From assembly GCF_014529535.1 (NCBI RefSeq), contig NW_023503409.1, forward strand, positions 6,696,390-6,760,389: 64,000 nt of DNA, given 5' to 3'. Shown piece after piece: positions 13,201 through 22,700 of the stretch. This DNA is from Bradysia coprophila (lineage: Eukaryota; Arthropoda; Insecta; Diptera; Sciaridae). Below the pieces are notes generated by a model. It ran no database searches and was not told where the DNA came from. It saw only the letters and a list, made by a program, of their open reading frames with translations. Within the stretch, counting starts at the first letter, position 1. The number at the start of each line of letters is the position of its first letter. The position numbers and the translations under genes were made by a program.

Positions 13201-14854
13201 AAACTACTATCGAATTTCGATCAATTTGTCTCGTTTTAAAATTTAGCAACCAGATGGTCGATTCAATGAGCCGGGTAATGTCTGCCATACGGATATGCAG
13301 GGCGAAGCAGCAAAAGGAGTAGCACTGACGGCATACATTATCGTCACGTTCGTAACAGATCCAGTAAAAAATTGATTTAAAAAATGAAAAATTTTCCGTC
13401 GTCTAAACTCCACCCGTTTTCAGAAATATGCTGCACAGTATGCTGATGTAATTGAGAAAGGTTTGGACTACGTCTATGAGACACTTCAAACATTGGACGA
13501 TGTGTATTCGTTATCAATTGCGGCCTACGCGGCTCAGTTAGCTAACTACGAACATAAGGATGTTCTTTTACAGAAATTAGATTCGCTTGCCAAGGTTCAA
13601 GGTAATTTTCACTTTCTAAATTCTTATCGTCATCTACGTTAATTGGATCGCATTTGTGATCAGGCGACCAGCGATGGTGGGAAAAGGTCCAGTTGGTCAC
13701 TCCAACCGATCCGTGGAACAGTCCACCATCCGTTAATGTTGAAATCAGTGGCTATTCTCTTCTGGCATACATTGCCGCTAATCGAACACTAGATGGCTTA
13801 CCTATAACGAAATGGATAATCGCTCAGCAAAGTGCAACAGGTGGCTTCAAATCAACGCAGGATACTGTAACATTACAAAACTTCTTCTACTAAGCCTTTT
13901 GAGTGTTCTAACACGTTTGCTATTTCTGTTAGGTGGTTGGAATCACTGCCTTAGCAACTTTTGCTGGTCAAATTTCTGGCTCGAATGCCGTCTCTTGTAC
14001 ATTTACATATGCTACGAAATCGTCAACCCTCAACATTGATAAGACCAATTCACTTGTACTACAATCAGTAGCAGTAAGCATCACCTCGAACCGTGTAGTG
14101 CGTCCATTGAACTTGTTGCACTAAATTTCCGAACTTTTTAGCTACCAAGTACTACAAAGTCAGTGAAGGTGTCTTGCACCGGAAGCGGATTTTCATTGGT
14201 CCAATTGAGCTATCAATTCAATTTGAATGATGCAGAAGCATCACCAAGATTCACCCTAACTGTTGACGTTGACAAAAAGTCGAATGACTACAGCTTGATC
14301 TTGAACGTATGCACAAAGTTCATTGCCGGACCTGATGGAGACACAACGAATATGGCCATAGTTCAGGCAGAGCTTCCAACCGGTTTTACAGCAGATTTGG
14401 AGACGACTAAACTTGGATTGGCAGCGGTGAAGGGTTTCAAGAGGGTGGAAACGAAGAAGGGAAACACACTCATTGTCGTCTATCTTGACAATCTATCCAC
14501 CACGGAATTATGTTTGCAAGTAGTAGCATATAGACTGTGCCAAGTAGCTGGACAGAAACCGAGTGCTGTAACTGTACAAGACTATTACCGTCCAGGTAAG
14601 ACGTTAAGTGTGCGACAAACGTTGACGACGTTTAACCGAATTTGTTTCCAGATCGCCAAAAAACCACATTCTATTCTCTTGCTCCGAAGACGGTTTGTTC
14701 CCTTTGCGACACCGACGAATGTAAGGCATCTTGCAGTAAACCGAAGGAAGTTAAGTGTCCGAGAAAACCGATTCAAGAAATTTGTCAAGGCTCCCAGAAA
14801 GTTTTCGTTGCTCTACAAGAATGGTTGAGAAAAATCATCGCAAGATTCTGCTAA
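4288..14854 (+). CDS. Tep2-like: Thioester-containing protein (Tep2-like), multi-exon, complete
   Basis: Secreted complement/alpha-2-macroglobulin family protein of insect haemolymph; family members bind microbes and mark them for phagocytosis or killing. Exons: 4288-4346, 5326-5503, 5633-5854, 5934-6065, 6131-6467, 6529-6635, 6760-6942, 7051-7157, 7225-7483, 7549-7675, 7739-7974, 8202-8250, one of five bait cassettes, 11997-12313, 12384-12830, 12902-13182, 13247-13351, 13424-13601, 13664-13866, 13933-14073, 14142-14595, 14652-14854. All junctions are GT-AG and keep frame, giving 1495 residues with cassette A and 1488-1493 with the others, usual for the family. Visible: signal peptide (MLRTLFMIAVVACLA), macroglobulin domains (IQTDKAMYKPGDKVKFR; EYVLPKFEV), a furin-type RKKR site before the bait region, the thioester motif GCGEQ at about residues 967-971, the following alpha-helical thioester domain, and a cysteine-rich C-terminal tail. 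AATAAA follows at 14932. Five alternative bait exons is the arrangement known for Drosophila Tep2; orthology itself is inferred. Confidence 0.95.
7918..7929 (+). other. Predicted furin site in Tep (RKKR)
   Basis: The codons CGA AAG AAA AGA encode RKKR followed by S, matching the furin consensus R-X-K/R-R. It sits in an acidic, proline- and glycine-rich linker just ahead of the variable bait cassettes. Vertebrate C3 is cut into two chains at a tetrabasic site in the comparable linker, so two-chain processing of this Tep is plausible but unproven. Confidence 0.6.
8251..9200 (+). other. Tep intron ahead of bait cassettes
   Basis: This 950-nt intron separates constitutive exon 12 from cassette A. 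It contains a loose run of CAGATT/ACCTGA-type words (about 8450-8640) and no further cassette: I looked for the conserved cassette 3' half and did not find it. It is much longer than most other introns of the gene, which are often under 80 nt. Confidence 0.7.
9201..9363 (+). CDS. Tep bait cassette A (alternative exon)
   Basis: A 163-nt exon, acceptor TTTTACCAG, donor AG|GTTTGTTT. The first half is variable (YYPRFELANSAGGP..., rich in Met, Ala, Thr, Ser); the second half is the shared VRKYFPETWIWDC block. It enters in phase 1 and leaves in phase 2, as do the four other cassettes. The variable half is expected to be the protease-sensitive bait segment that sets target specificity. Confidence 0.92.
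9626..9776 (+). CDS. Tep bait cassette B (alternative exon)
   Basis: A 151-nt exon, acceptor GATTTCAG, donor AG|GTTTGTTT. Its variable half (IYPIFRKGGLAMATVEK...) is the only one carrying several lysines and an arginine, so it may be cut by trypsin-like proteases. It ends with the shared VRKYFPETWIWDC block and has the same phases as the other cassettes. Confidence 0.92.
10540..10681 (+). CDS. Tep bait cassette C (alternative exon)
   Basis: A 142-nt exon, the shortest, acceptor TTTCATCAG, donor AG|GTTTGTGG. The variable half is methionine- and glycine-rich (FYPMMMMANAVGGAGGG...). The shared block is slightly changed: VRKIFPETWIWYC, with Ile for Tyr and Tyr for Asp. Length 1 modulo 3 and phases match the other cassettes. 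Confidence 0.9.
10928..11072 (+). CDS. Tep bait cassette D (alternative exon)
   Basis: A 145-nt exon, acceptor AATTTACAG, donor GG|GTTTGTTT. The variable half (IYYRFNDMVAFDGAPVAEAM...) is acidic; the shared half reads VRKFFPETWIWDC. It lies 246 nt after cassette C, and its phases match. Confidence 0.92.
11361..11517 (+). CDS. Tep bait cassette E (alternative exon)
   Basis: A 157-nt exon, acceptor TTTTTAG, donor GG|GTTTGTTT. The variable half is Met/Ala/Pro-rich (YYPWFDMPMAAMAGGAAP...). The shared half reads VRKYFPETWIWEC, with Glu for the usual Asp. It is the last cassette before the constitutive exon at 11997. Confidence 0.92.
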
Positions 14855-14931
14855 ATTTTGTTAAATGTTTTTGTTTGCAGAACTCCTGAGTACAATGTAC
14901 AGAGATGCAATGACCGTTGTAAATTGATGTC

Positions 14932-14937
14932 AATAAA
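14932..14937 (+). terminator. Poly(A) signal of Tep
   Basis: AATAAA lies 78 nt after the Tep stop codon and about 70 nt before the end of the convergent chorismate synthase relic, so the Tep 3' UTR is short. Confidence 0.7.
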
Positions 14938-15009
14938 GTAAAACTGGCTATAACGTCACCACTTCCCTCTTTTACGTTTGAACGCTTGCAATTACAAATT
15001 GATTCTTAC

Positions 15010-16272
15010 CTACACTCTACTGCCATCACGAGCGAGTTGTAGCATCGTAGCGTCTGCCAATACCAAAGATGTCATGGCTTCGACTGTAAGTACGGCCCTC
15101 GGTTCTCGGTAGTACACAAGGATCATGCCTTCCATCAACTTACAAAACAGTGTCATTTCGACCATAGTCGGCAGTAGTCTGAGGTAGTCTTATAGTTGAT
15201 ACCAGTTTCACAGCAAGTCGAAAATAAATCTAAGATCCGATTGAAATGCCACCAAGGACACCACCGGAATTATTCCGTGACATACTTAAAGATCCGCTGC
15301 CATTCGCACAAAATAGATTGTTACGTTCAGAGAACCGCAATTATGTTCCAGCAAATCCCGAACCAATTTGAAAGGTTTCATTGCATGAGCAAGTACTGCT
15401 GGTAATTTGTCGAAACACGGTTCACCCAAGCCGTGTGGAACATTTCGTACTACGCGGCATTATTTTAGTTGTTTAACTAGCGTCGCCATCCTTCATGCCG
15501 ATGGAATGTGAGGACAGCACACAGCTATAATTTCATTGCTTAACCAGTTGTCCAAATGGTCAGGTGCTTTCGACAGTATTCCGTTTCGATTGTAAACTTG
15601 ATGGTCGGCAAGGTACGTTAAAACCGTATCATCCATCGATTCTGCAACGTTCTTTGTCCCCAACATATCGACAACTTCCCTGAAGTAATTGTCAACCATT
15701 AATTGGTCATTATTGACAGGCTTTGGCATTGAAATCTAAAACCAAATGAATCTAAAATCAAATAGAAAAACATTTCTCATAAGAAGACACCTCGCCGATG
15801 GAATGAACCCAAGCGACGATCGAAGTATTGACTTTATCTTTAAGCCACTTTTCGGCAATTCCTCCTGCAGCTACACGAGCACAAGTTTCCCGAGCACTGG
15901 CTCTACCTCCATATTCCATGAATTCCATATTTCTTCTGGTAAGTATAATCGGCATGGCCTTAACAAATATTCAAAACTCCGTTGTCACACACACCTAGAC
16001 GCTGGGGACTGAGACCACATCGATAAAATCTTGAGGTCTAGCATTCTCATTGGGTATAAAAAGTCCAGTCGGAGTGCCTAGTGTCACTCCATTCTGTGTG
16101 CCACTCAAAATTTTCACTTTATCATCTTCGTTACGTGGCGTAGTTATACTACTTTGACCAAGACGCGCCAAGACGCCGACGAGACAGTTGAGGCTGTATG
16201 TCGTTTTCGCCTAGTTGCAGTCCAGGTGGAACACCGTCCACGATTGCACCGATTCCAGTGGCATGAGACTGC
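15010..16272 (-). pseudogene. aroC: Chorismate synthase (AroC) pseudogene, probable horizontal transfer
   Basis: Reads from high to low coordinates as chorismate synthase, the last shikimate-pathway enzyme (EPSP to chorismate, reduced FMN required), which animals lack. Family blocks in order: [16 protein letters not shown] and [26 protein letters not shown] and VTLGTPTG; GHADYTYQKKYG; GGRASARETCARVAAGG, AEKWL, IVAWVHSIGE; CPH; VVRNVPHGLGEPCFDKLPA; FQIGSGFAGT; NNSGGVLGGISN; GRHDPCVLPR; AVLTVEAMTSLVLAD, ending at TAG 15010. Breaks: 10-bp tandem duplication (16158-16177), one-base frameshift (about 15915), TGA (15493-15495), TAA (15460-15462), a deletion just after LAHAM (about 15378) that also shifts frame, another shift near 15220, TAA near 15155, a 7-bp duplication (15097-15110). 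A 55-nt GT-AG intron lies at about 15730-15784. The expected first 15 residues are not clearly present; an ATG at 16415 is a weak candidate. Several blocks look closest to fungal-type AroC, from memory only. Confidence 0.88.
15730..15784 (-). other. GT-AG intron inside the AroC relic
   Basis: The coding block IVAWVHSIGE ends ...GGCGAG|GTGTCT and resumes after ...GGTTTTAG|ATTTCAATG in the same frame, with open reading for 69 more codons. At 55 nt it has the size and borders of the neighbouring Tep introns. A second possible intron of 36 nt (about 15960-15995, GTGTGT...TTAAG) would join the GHADYT block; it is unusually short and may be a relic or an insertion. Confidence 0.7.
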
Positions 16273-16716
16273 AAGTATCACATCAGTATAATTATCGAAT
16301 GTGTTCGTTACTTGGTCAACTTATGTCCCAGCTCGATAAAAAATATTTTGCCTAATTTTTTGCAACGTCTTCCCCCCACATGCACCTTACTAAGACCATA
16401 GTGGATTGAGTTCATCTGTTTATTTTTCGCCCTATTCAGTTTTTGTGATTCTAAGCATTGAGGCTACAAACTTGGAGATGGTTTTTAGTTTTACGCAGAT
16501 TATAAGGCTGGCAAAAGAATTGTTGTTAGGGAAATTCACACAGAAAGATTGGTCTTTGAATTCACTCTTACATCACACTTACTTGCGGCTGTGAGTGACC
16601 AAAAATCAGATTTTTTTTTGAATAAAAACGAATTTTCGTAACGCGTTTCCAACAATATAATTCAACTCAATCTTAGTCTGTGGTGCCGATACTGACAATG
16701 CCTTAAGAATTTAATC
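16273..16716. other. Gap between AroC relic and Cabin1
   Basis: No supported gene. On the minus strand an ATG at 16415 opens ten codons ending AAG|GTGCAT, which could be a decayed first exon of the chorismate synthase relic, but it lacks the expected VTTFGE block. The rest should be Cabin1 3' UTR. Confidence 0.5.
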
Positions 16717-19700
16717 CTACTTCTTGGACTCCTGTTGAAGCGATTTTTGGCGCTGTTCAGCTAATTTCTGCTGTAGGGTCTTTTGTGGGCTGAAACAAAT
16801 CAAGATCAAGAGTTGTTAGTCGTCTACAGATCAGAAAACTGAAAGAGCTTTAGTATACCTGGTTTGATGCATTGATGGTGATGGTTGTCTGGCTATTGGC
16901 GGGGGTAATTTATGCGGTGAATGCGCTGCCATTGACGTCGTATTAAATTTTATTGGGGATGAATCAATTCGATGAGCTGGCTGCTGATTCTTGTTGGCAG
17001 GCTGATTTTTCAGAAGACTATTTGAACTCGGTGGAAAGTTTCTGGGTGAATTGCTTGGCATTGTAGATGATTGAGCGTCGTAAAGTTGTTTACTCGAAAC
17101 GGGAAACGGCAAAGGTTTTCCGAATTTCGGATCGGTTTTCCTGTTGTTAGAAGATTGTGTTTTCGGCTGCTTGTTTGAAGATTGTGGAAATGGTGCCGGC
17201 TTGTGCATCGGGTTCGGAACCATATTTTGAGACATCATGCTCATCATGTTCATATTAAGCATTTGTTGATAACCAGCCAAAACATTTCCAAACATTCCAG
17301 CAGGTGACTTTCCTGCGAAGTCCATATACGGAACTGTTGCAGATCGTTTATGGGTTTTCTTCGGTTTTTTCGGCTCTGGGTGCAGGGTCACATGTGGAAG
17401 ATTGTCGGTAGCTTTCTTTTTCGTGAAATTGACTGACGAGTAGCCAGCTGGTGGAGCCGGTGTTATTGTCAAAGATTTTGGCAAGTCTTTCGGTATATTG
17501 ACATTTTTGCTCATATGCGGAAATTGCATGTTCGGCTTCATCTTTGACATATCCGAGAACATTTTGTTCGTCAACAGTTCCGACTTCGGTATCACAGATT
17601 CTATATCAAAATCCGCGCCACTGTCACAGGTCAATGGATTTTCATGCGGTCTGAAATTTTTGGAGATTTTTGATGATGCGTAAGAACTGGGTGTTATGGT
17701 CAATTGACCACTTCCCACCGAAATAACAGTTGAAGTCGTGTTCGGCACAACAGCCGATGATGTGGGAATGGATTTTTTCGTATCGAGTTTAGGAAGCTTA
17801 TTTGTGGTTGTAGCTGCGTTAAATGGTTTAGGTTGCGATGCGAACATTGCTGACGCCGCACCAATATTATCCATTGCACTCAACAACGACGTTGGTGATA
17901 TGCTTGCCTGTAATTTGTAGTATTCTTCCAACAGGGCAGAAACTTCTGCAGGACTAGAATACTGAGTAGCCATTGATGGACTACTGTAAATGCCTAGCAT
18001 AGCTGCGACTGCAGCTGGGCTCAATTTCGATTGACTCCAATCCAAACTTTTCGAAAGAGAATTTTTACTGCCAACTGGTCTGCCACGAGGTCGTTGCGAT
18101 GATGACGTAATCGTTGAAATGGTGGATGTTGCAGTCGATGGTACAGCGAATGTTGACACGGGTGTAGTTGACGATGTTGTGGCAACCGTTGCTGCTGTTA
18201 CCTCTACTGTTGCATCATCTGACGATTTCGTAACAGGAACAGTCGTTGCAGCTGGTGCGTTAGCAGTGTTACCACTTGACAGATTAGCCAATGACGGAAA
18301 CATTTTCAAACTGTTCAGAAACGAAGATTCGGTAGCAGGTTCAGCGCCCGCTTTTCCGTTGCCTTTGCGCAACACAATTTCGCATTGACATAATTTGATA
18401 GCTGCATCCAATACCACCACATTATCGGGCAGTCTTTCGAGCTTTCCCTCGACAAACACTTTGTATCCGTCAACCAGCAGCGTCGCAAACATATTTTCCT
18501 TTTGCTGCAAATGTTTGATTGCTTTCTGATGAGCCTTGAAAATGTCAATCAGCAACGAGAGATGAGTTTTGTCGTCTCGCTTATCGATGGGGCATTCCCT
18601 TATCGTGCTAATTTCATTACGGAATGACTGGATGCAGAACGAAATGGCTTGTTGGAACAACTCTTTTCGTTCATCCTCTTTGATGTAACGCCTAGAATTC
18701 GTAAGCAAAGAAGGAAAGGAATGCAGAAGACGTAAGAAGACTTGTGAATATTGACCATCCACTTACTTGTCGTTCTCTGGGTTGCGATTTAAATTCAACG
18801 CAAGTTCCAATAAAATGTTATGATCCGATGAACGTAACAGTACTTCCATTAGCAGGACAACACAACGTGACATATGAGCAGAAAAGCTACCTGGTCGGTC
18901 GATTTCCGATGACGGAATGCGCCAAATTCCCTACACAAAACAGAAATTTGTATCAATAAATGAGTCTGCCTATCGGTGGATTTCTAATGGAGTTACTTAC
19001 GCTAAAAAAATTATTTAATTTTCGGTCTGTGAATAGTCCTTGAATTGGATTCGACAGTCCCGTGGTGTAAGTCCCGATCAATAATTGCCTGCACTTCTTC
19101 AAATCCTTAACTTTTCCTGCTGCGTGCAAATAGATGTTCGCCAGCCTATAAATTGATTTGTAGTGTTCCGGGAAGCGAGTTACACACTCTTCCAAGTTAC
19201 GAATACAAATTCGATAAATCACTTCCAATTCACTGTCGCTGAGTGGTCTATCCGCACTTTTTTCATCGTCACTTGAATTCAATGAATCAGACTCGGACGA
19301 CGAATCACTGCTACTCGATTCCGATGTGGACGATGATGAGCTATCTGATCCAGTTGTTGTTGTGGTTGTTGCATTCGTTGTTGTAGTCACGTTGCTTTCC
19401 TGAGAACGACGACGTGCTGCGCTATCGATTGGTTGTTGCACGGTGCTAACAGGAATGACTGCATCCGATTTCGGAGAAGTCGGCGCTTGTACATCAACTG
19501 TTGCTGCTTGAGGTGGATCGTCGATAATAATAACATCGTCGTCAGCTTTAGTGCTTTGGACAGGAGATGATTCGGAAGAAAGTAATTTCTTCGGGTTTTC
19601 ATCTGATTCGGTGGGTGTATCGATGGTTCTTCGCTTGGCAACCTGACCTTCGGTTACTATTGACAATTTCCGTTTGAGTGCGTTAATGCTGTTGTCTGAA

Positions 19701-22700
19701 ATCAAAGGAACAGTATGAAAATCGTGCACATCAAATGCTATGAATCCGACTCACTATCAATTTTCGCTTGATTTAGAGCGAACGGACTATTTCCAACTTC
19801 TTTGAGCACTCTCTGAAATAATTTCCCAACGGACTTCTTAACCACAGAGTGCTGCTCCAAGTACTTTACAATCGAGGACGTAATTCGGTAATAGACTTCC
19901 AGAGCCTCGATGGACAAATTCGATGGATTGCTATGGTTGATGCGGAATGGGTACGAAGCGTTGTTTTCATACAGGCACCTGGCCGACTTCTTGTAATGAT
20001 CCAAAAATATATCCGGCTGATCCTTATGCTTTTCCGCAATTTTTCCCAGCATGTAATGGTAGAGCCACTTCTCATCATGGTCTTGGTCATCGTCTACGAT
20101 GTCTGTACGATGGACGAATTCTTCAACGGTATTGAAACATCTGCTAGCCGCTGATAAACACTCGTCCTTTTTCATTTCCATTGCTTCGAATCTATGGAAA
20201 GGAAAAAATGATAGAAATTCACGAGAGATGGCTTCATGACTTAATGTACCGCTCCATCGACAATGTATCGCTGGACATTTTCAAATTTCTCGAGTAAAAC
20301 GAGTGCATCATGTAAGCAAAATTCCCGTATTCAATCCATAAGAGTACATGCCTCTCCCTGAGTTCAAAACATTGGCGAAAACAACGCAGAGCCTCTTCTG
20401 ACTCTAAAACGAATTCTTTAGTGCTGGAACGACAAGACATATTCATTTAGACCAACAGTTAGAAAACGCAACACAAGCACACTTACCAGAAAGACGAACA
20501 CGAGTTCAGTTTCACTTCTAAAATGCTAGCTTTTGACAAGGCCAGTCCGGCCCAGGAATCGAACCTCGTTGGACATATTGTCAGATCTAATACGTAATAT
20601 TTCACCGAACGCACCATATCCCGGTTCTTGAAGTAGTAGTCAGCCAACAGATAATAAATGCAGTGGACACGATGAGGTAACAGCCGAAATGGCTGTGGCA
20701 TTTCCTTTTCGGTTCCTGCTAGAAAATTACGAATAGCTTCGGTGTGACCGGTCGGATCGACATCATTCGGAATTAGTGCGACAATTCGTTGCAGCAGTTG
20801 CTCATGTTCGCTTGAAATTGAATCGTTCCTGGTGTTTAATCGACAAGGGTACGTTTTAGTATATCGTCTTCAGTCAAAGAAAACCACCCCGCCTTACTTG
20901 TACGAATTAAATTCCGGTAAATTATCGGGCCGATAGATGTCAAACAATTGCATTCCACGCTGCCAATCCAATTCAATATTGATGGCATCATGTTTCCCGA
21001 TGTGCCTCGATCTGGCTTTCTTCGAAGGATAACCGTACAGGCAATATGTGACTTGTTCCAAGTATTCAGCAATGACATCACGAAACTGTTCCATATTCGG
21101 TGCACGCAGTCTGGGTGCAACAATATCCAATGTGAACAGAAGTAGCCTGTGTCGAAAGGATGGGATTACATACAGATCAAATCAAGGAGGAAGATGAATC
21201 CACATACCCTCCATTATGATTTGTGCATAATCGGTGACGGCCTAGGAAATCATGCGCCGTAAAGAAGATCATTAACGATTTCGGAATACATTCTTCCAGC
21301 GATTCATCTTCATGCTCATCGTCAATGTTCATTCGAGCGACCGGTTGCAGATCTTCTTCTCTTTGAAGTATATGGTACAGTATAGTCCAAGGAAGCATTG
21401 TAGATACAGGGTGCGTGCGACTACCGTTCTTATCATATGGCACATCCAACTGATTCACAACAATTTTCGACAAATTCTGAATTAGACGCGAGTAAAACTT
21501 GTCCAAACAGAGAAAGATTTCGTTGGATTCTTGATTGACCAGCGCCTCGATGTAGGTCAGGATGTAGGTGACCAAATCCCCCCATTCCGTTTGTCGAAAT
21601 GTGTCGCTCGGAGCTGCTAGGTACGTATCAGCAGCGAATTTCAGAAACTTTTCCGACCACACGAGACAATCTTCGAACGATTCATTGTTCCACAAACATT
21701 CCAAAAATACTTCAATTTGGGTCGATAGCCGAACGGGTGAATCGTAGTCGTCTGACTTCCGGGTGGCTTGTGTGAGTATGGTGTTCTTCAATATAGTGAT
21801 GAGTTGATTGAAACTTTTCTCGTGATACAATTTGTTGACGCTGTGCAAGCTTATGGTTCTGATGGATATAGAAGATTTGTGAAACTAATGAAAATTGAGG
21901 ATCAAGATCAGACAAACGAACCTTTCGAACGTTTTTTCCAATTCCTTGCAAGTGTCCAAATCAATTTTCTTATTTTGCTTTTGATTGGGAAAGATCAGTG
22001 TAAATGGAGTCGGCCGCTCAGTGATAAGCTCGTCAACCTATTTAAATGAATTAGAGAGAGTTACAATCAGTCCAAAGTCCAAAACCGACACAATTTTTCT
22101 GTTGTGTGTGGAGTTTTTACAATCCAGAGAACGTCAAAGTAAAACTGAATACTTACAGCGTACACGCAATGAACCGCTCTCTGCAGATCGTTTTCATATT
22201 TGCCTAAGTTGTGTCAAAGAAATTTTAAAAATCTTAAATAAGTTTCTGTCGCAAAGTATCCACCGAACTCACTTAAGCAAAACTGCAACCACAACACACG
22301 AATACGACTTTCAGCGAACACAACAAGATCCTCATCGTTGCTCACTTCGAAGAATCCTGATTGGAATATTATGTGATGGTACAGGCGCAACCATTGATCA
22401 TTGATCTCGCTGAAATTAAAATTATTTGGAATTTAGAAACGGCATCTCTCATCAACAACGGCCACAAAAATAAATGAATCTCCCCAGAGCGGTCTTGTGT
22501 GTTAAAGAAAATGAAGTAAAAGATTTTGTAACAAGCATTAGGTGATAAGCTTGCACGCGAGAAAGATGAGAATTCATTGGACTGACGGTGAGCTTACATT
22601 AAGATTCGAAAAGTCCACCCGACACAGAACTTCGTGTCTATTTCGTTGAAATAAAATTTCTTTTATAAATGTCAAAAGTCCTTCCCAGAAGTTGTAGTGG

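Noticed and set aside
15010-16272. Bacterial contamination as the source of the AroC-like sequence
   Set aside because: It lies between insect genes, contains a GT-AG intron in frame and is degraded by many mutations, none of which fits a contaminating living bacterium.
16386-16415. First coding exon of AroC (ATG at 16415)
   Set aside because: The ten codons end at a plausible donor, but the expected VTTFGE residues are missing on either side of the junction; too weak to annotate.
18119-18388. Plus-strand 89-residue Val/Ala/Asp-rich frame
   Set aside because: It is antisense to the Ser/Thr-rich exon of Cabin1 and only reflects its codon composition.
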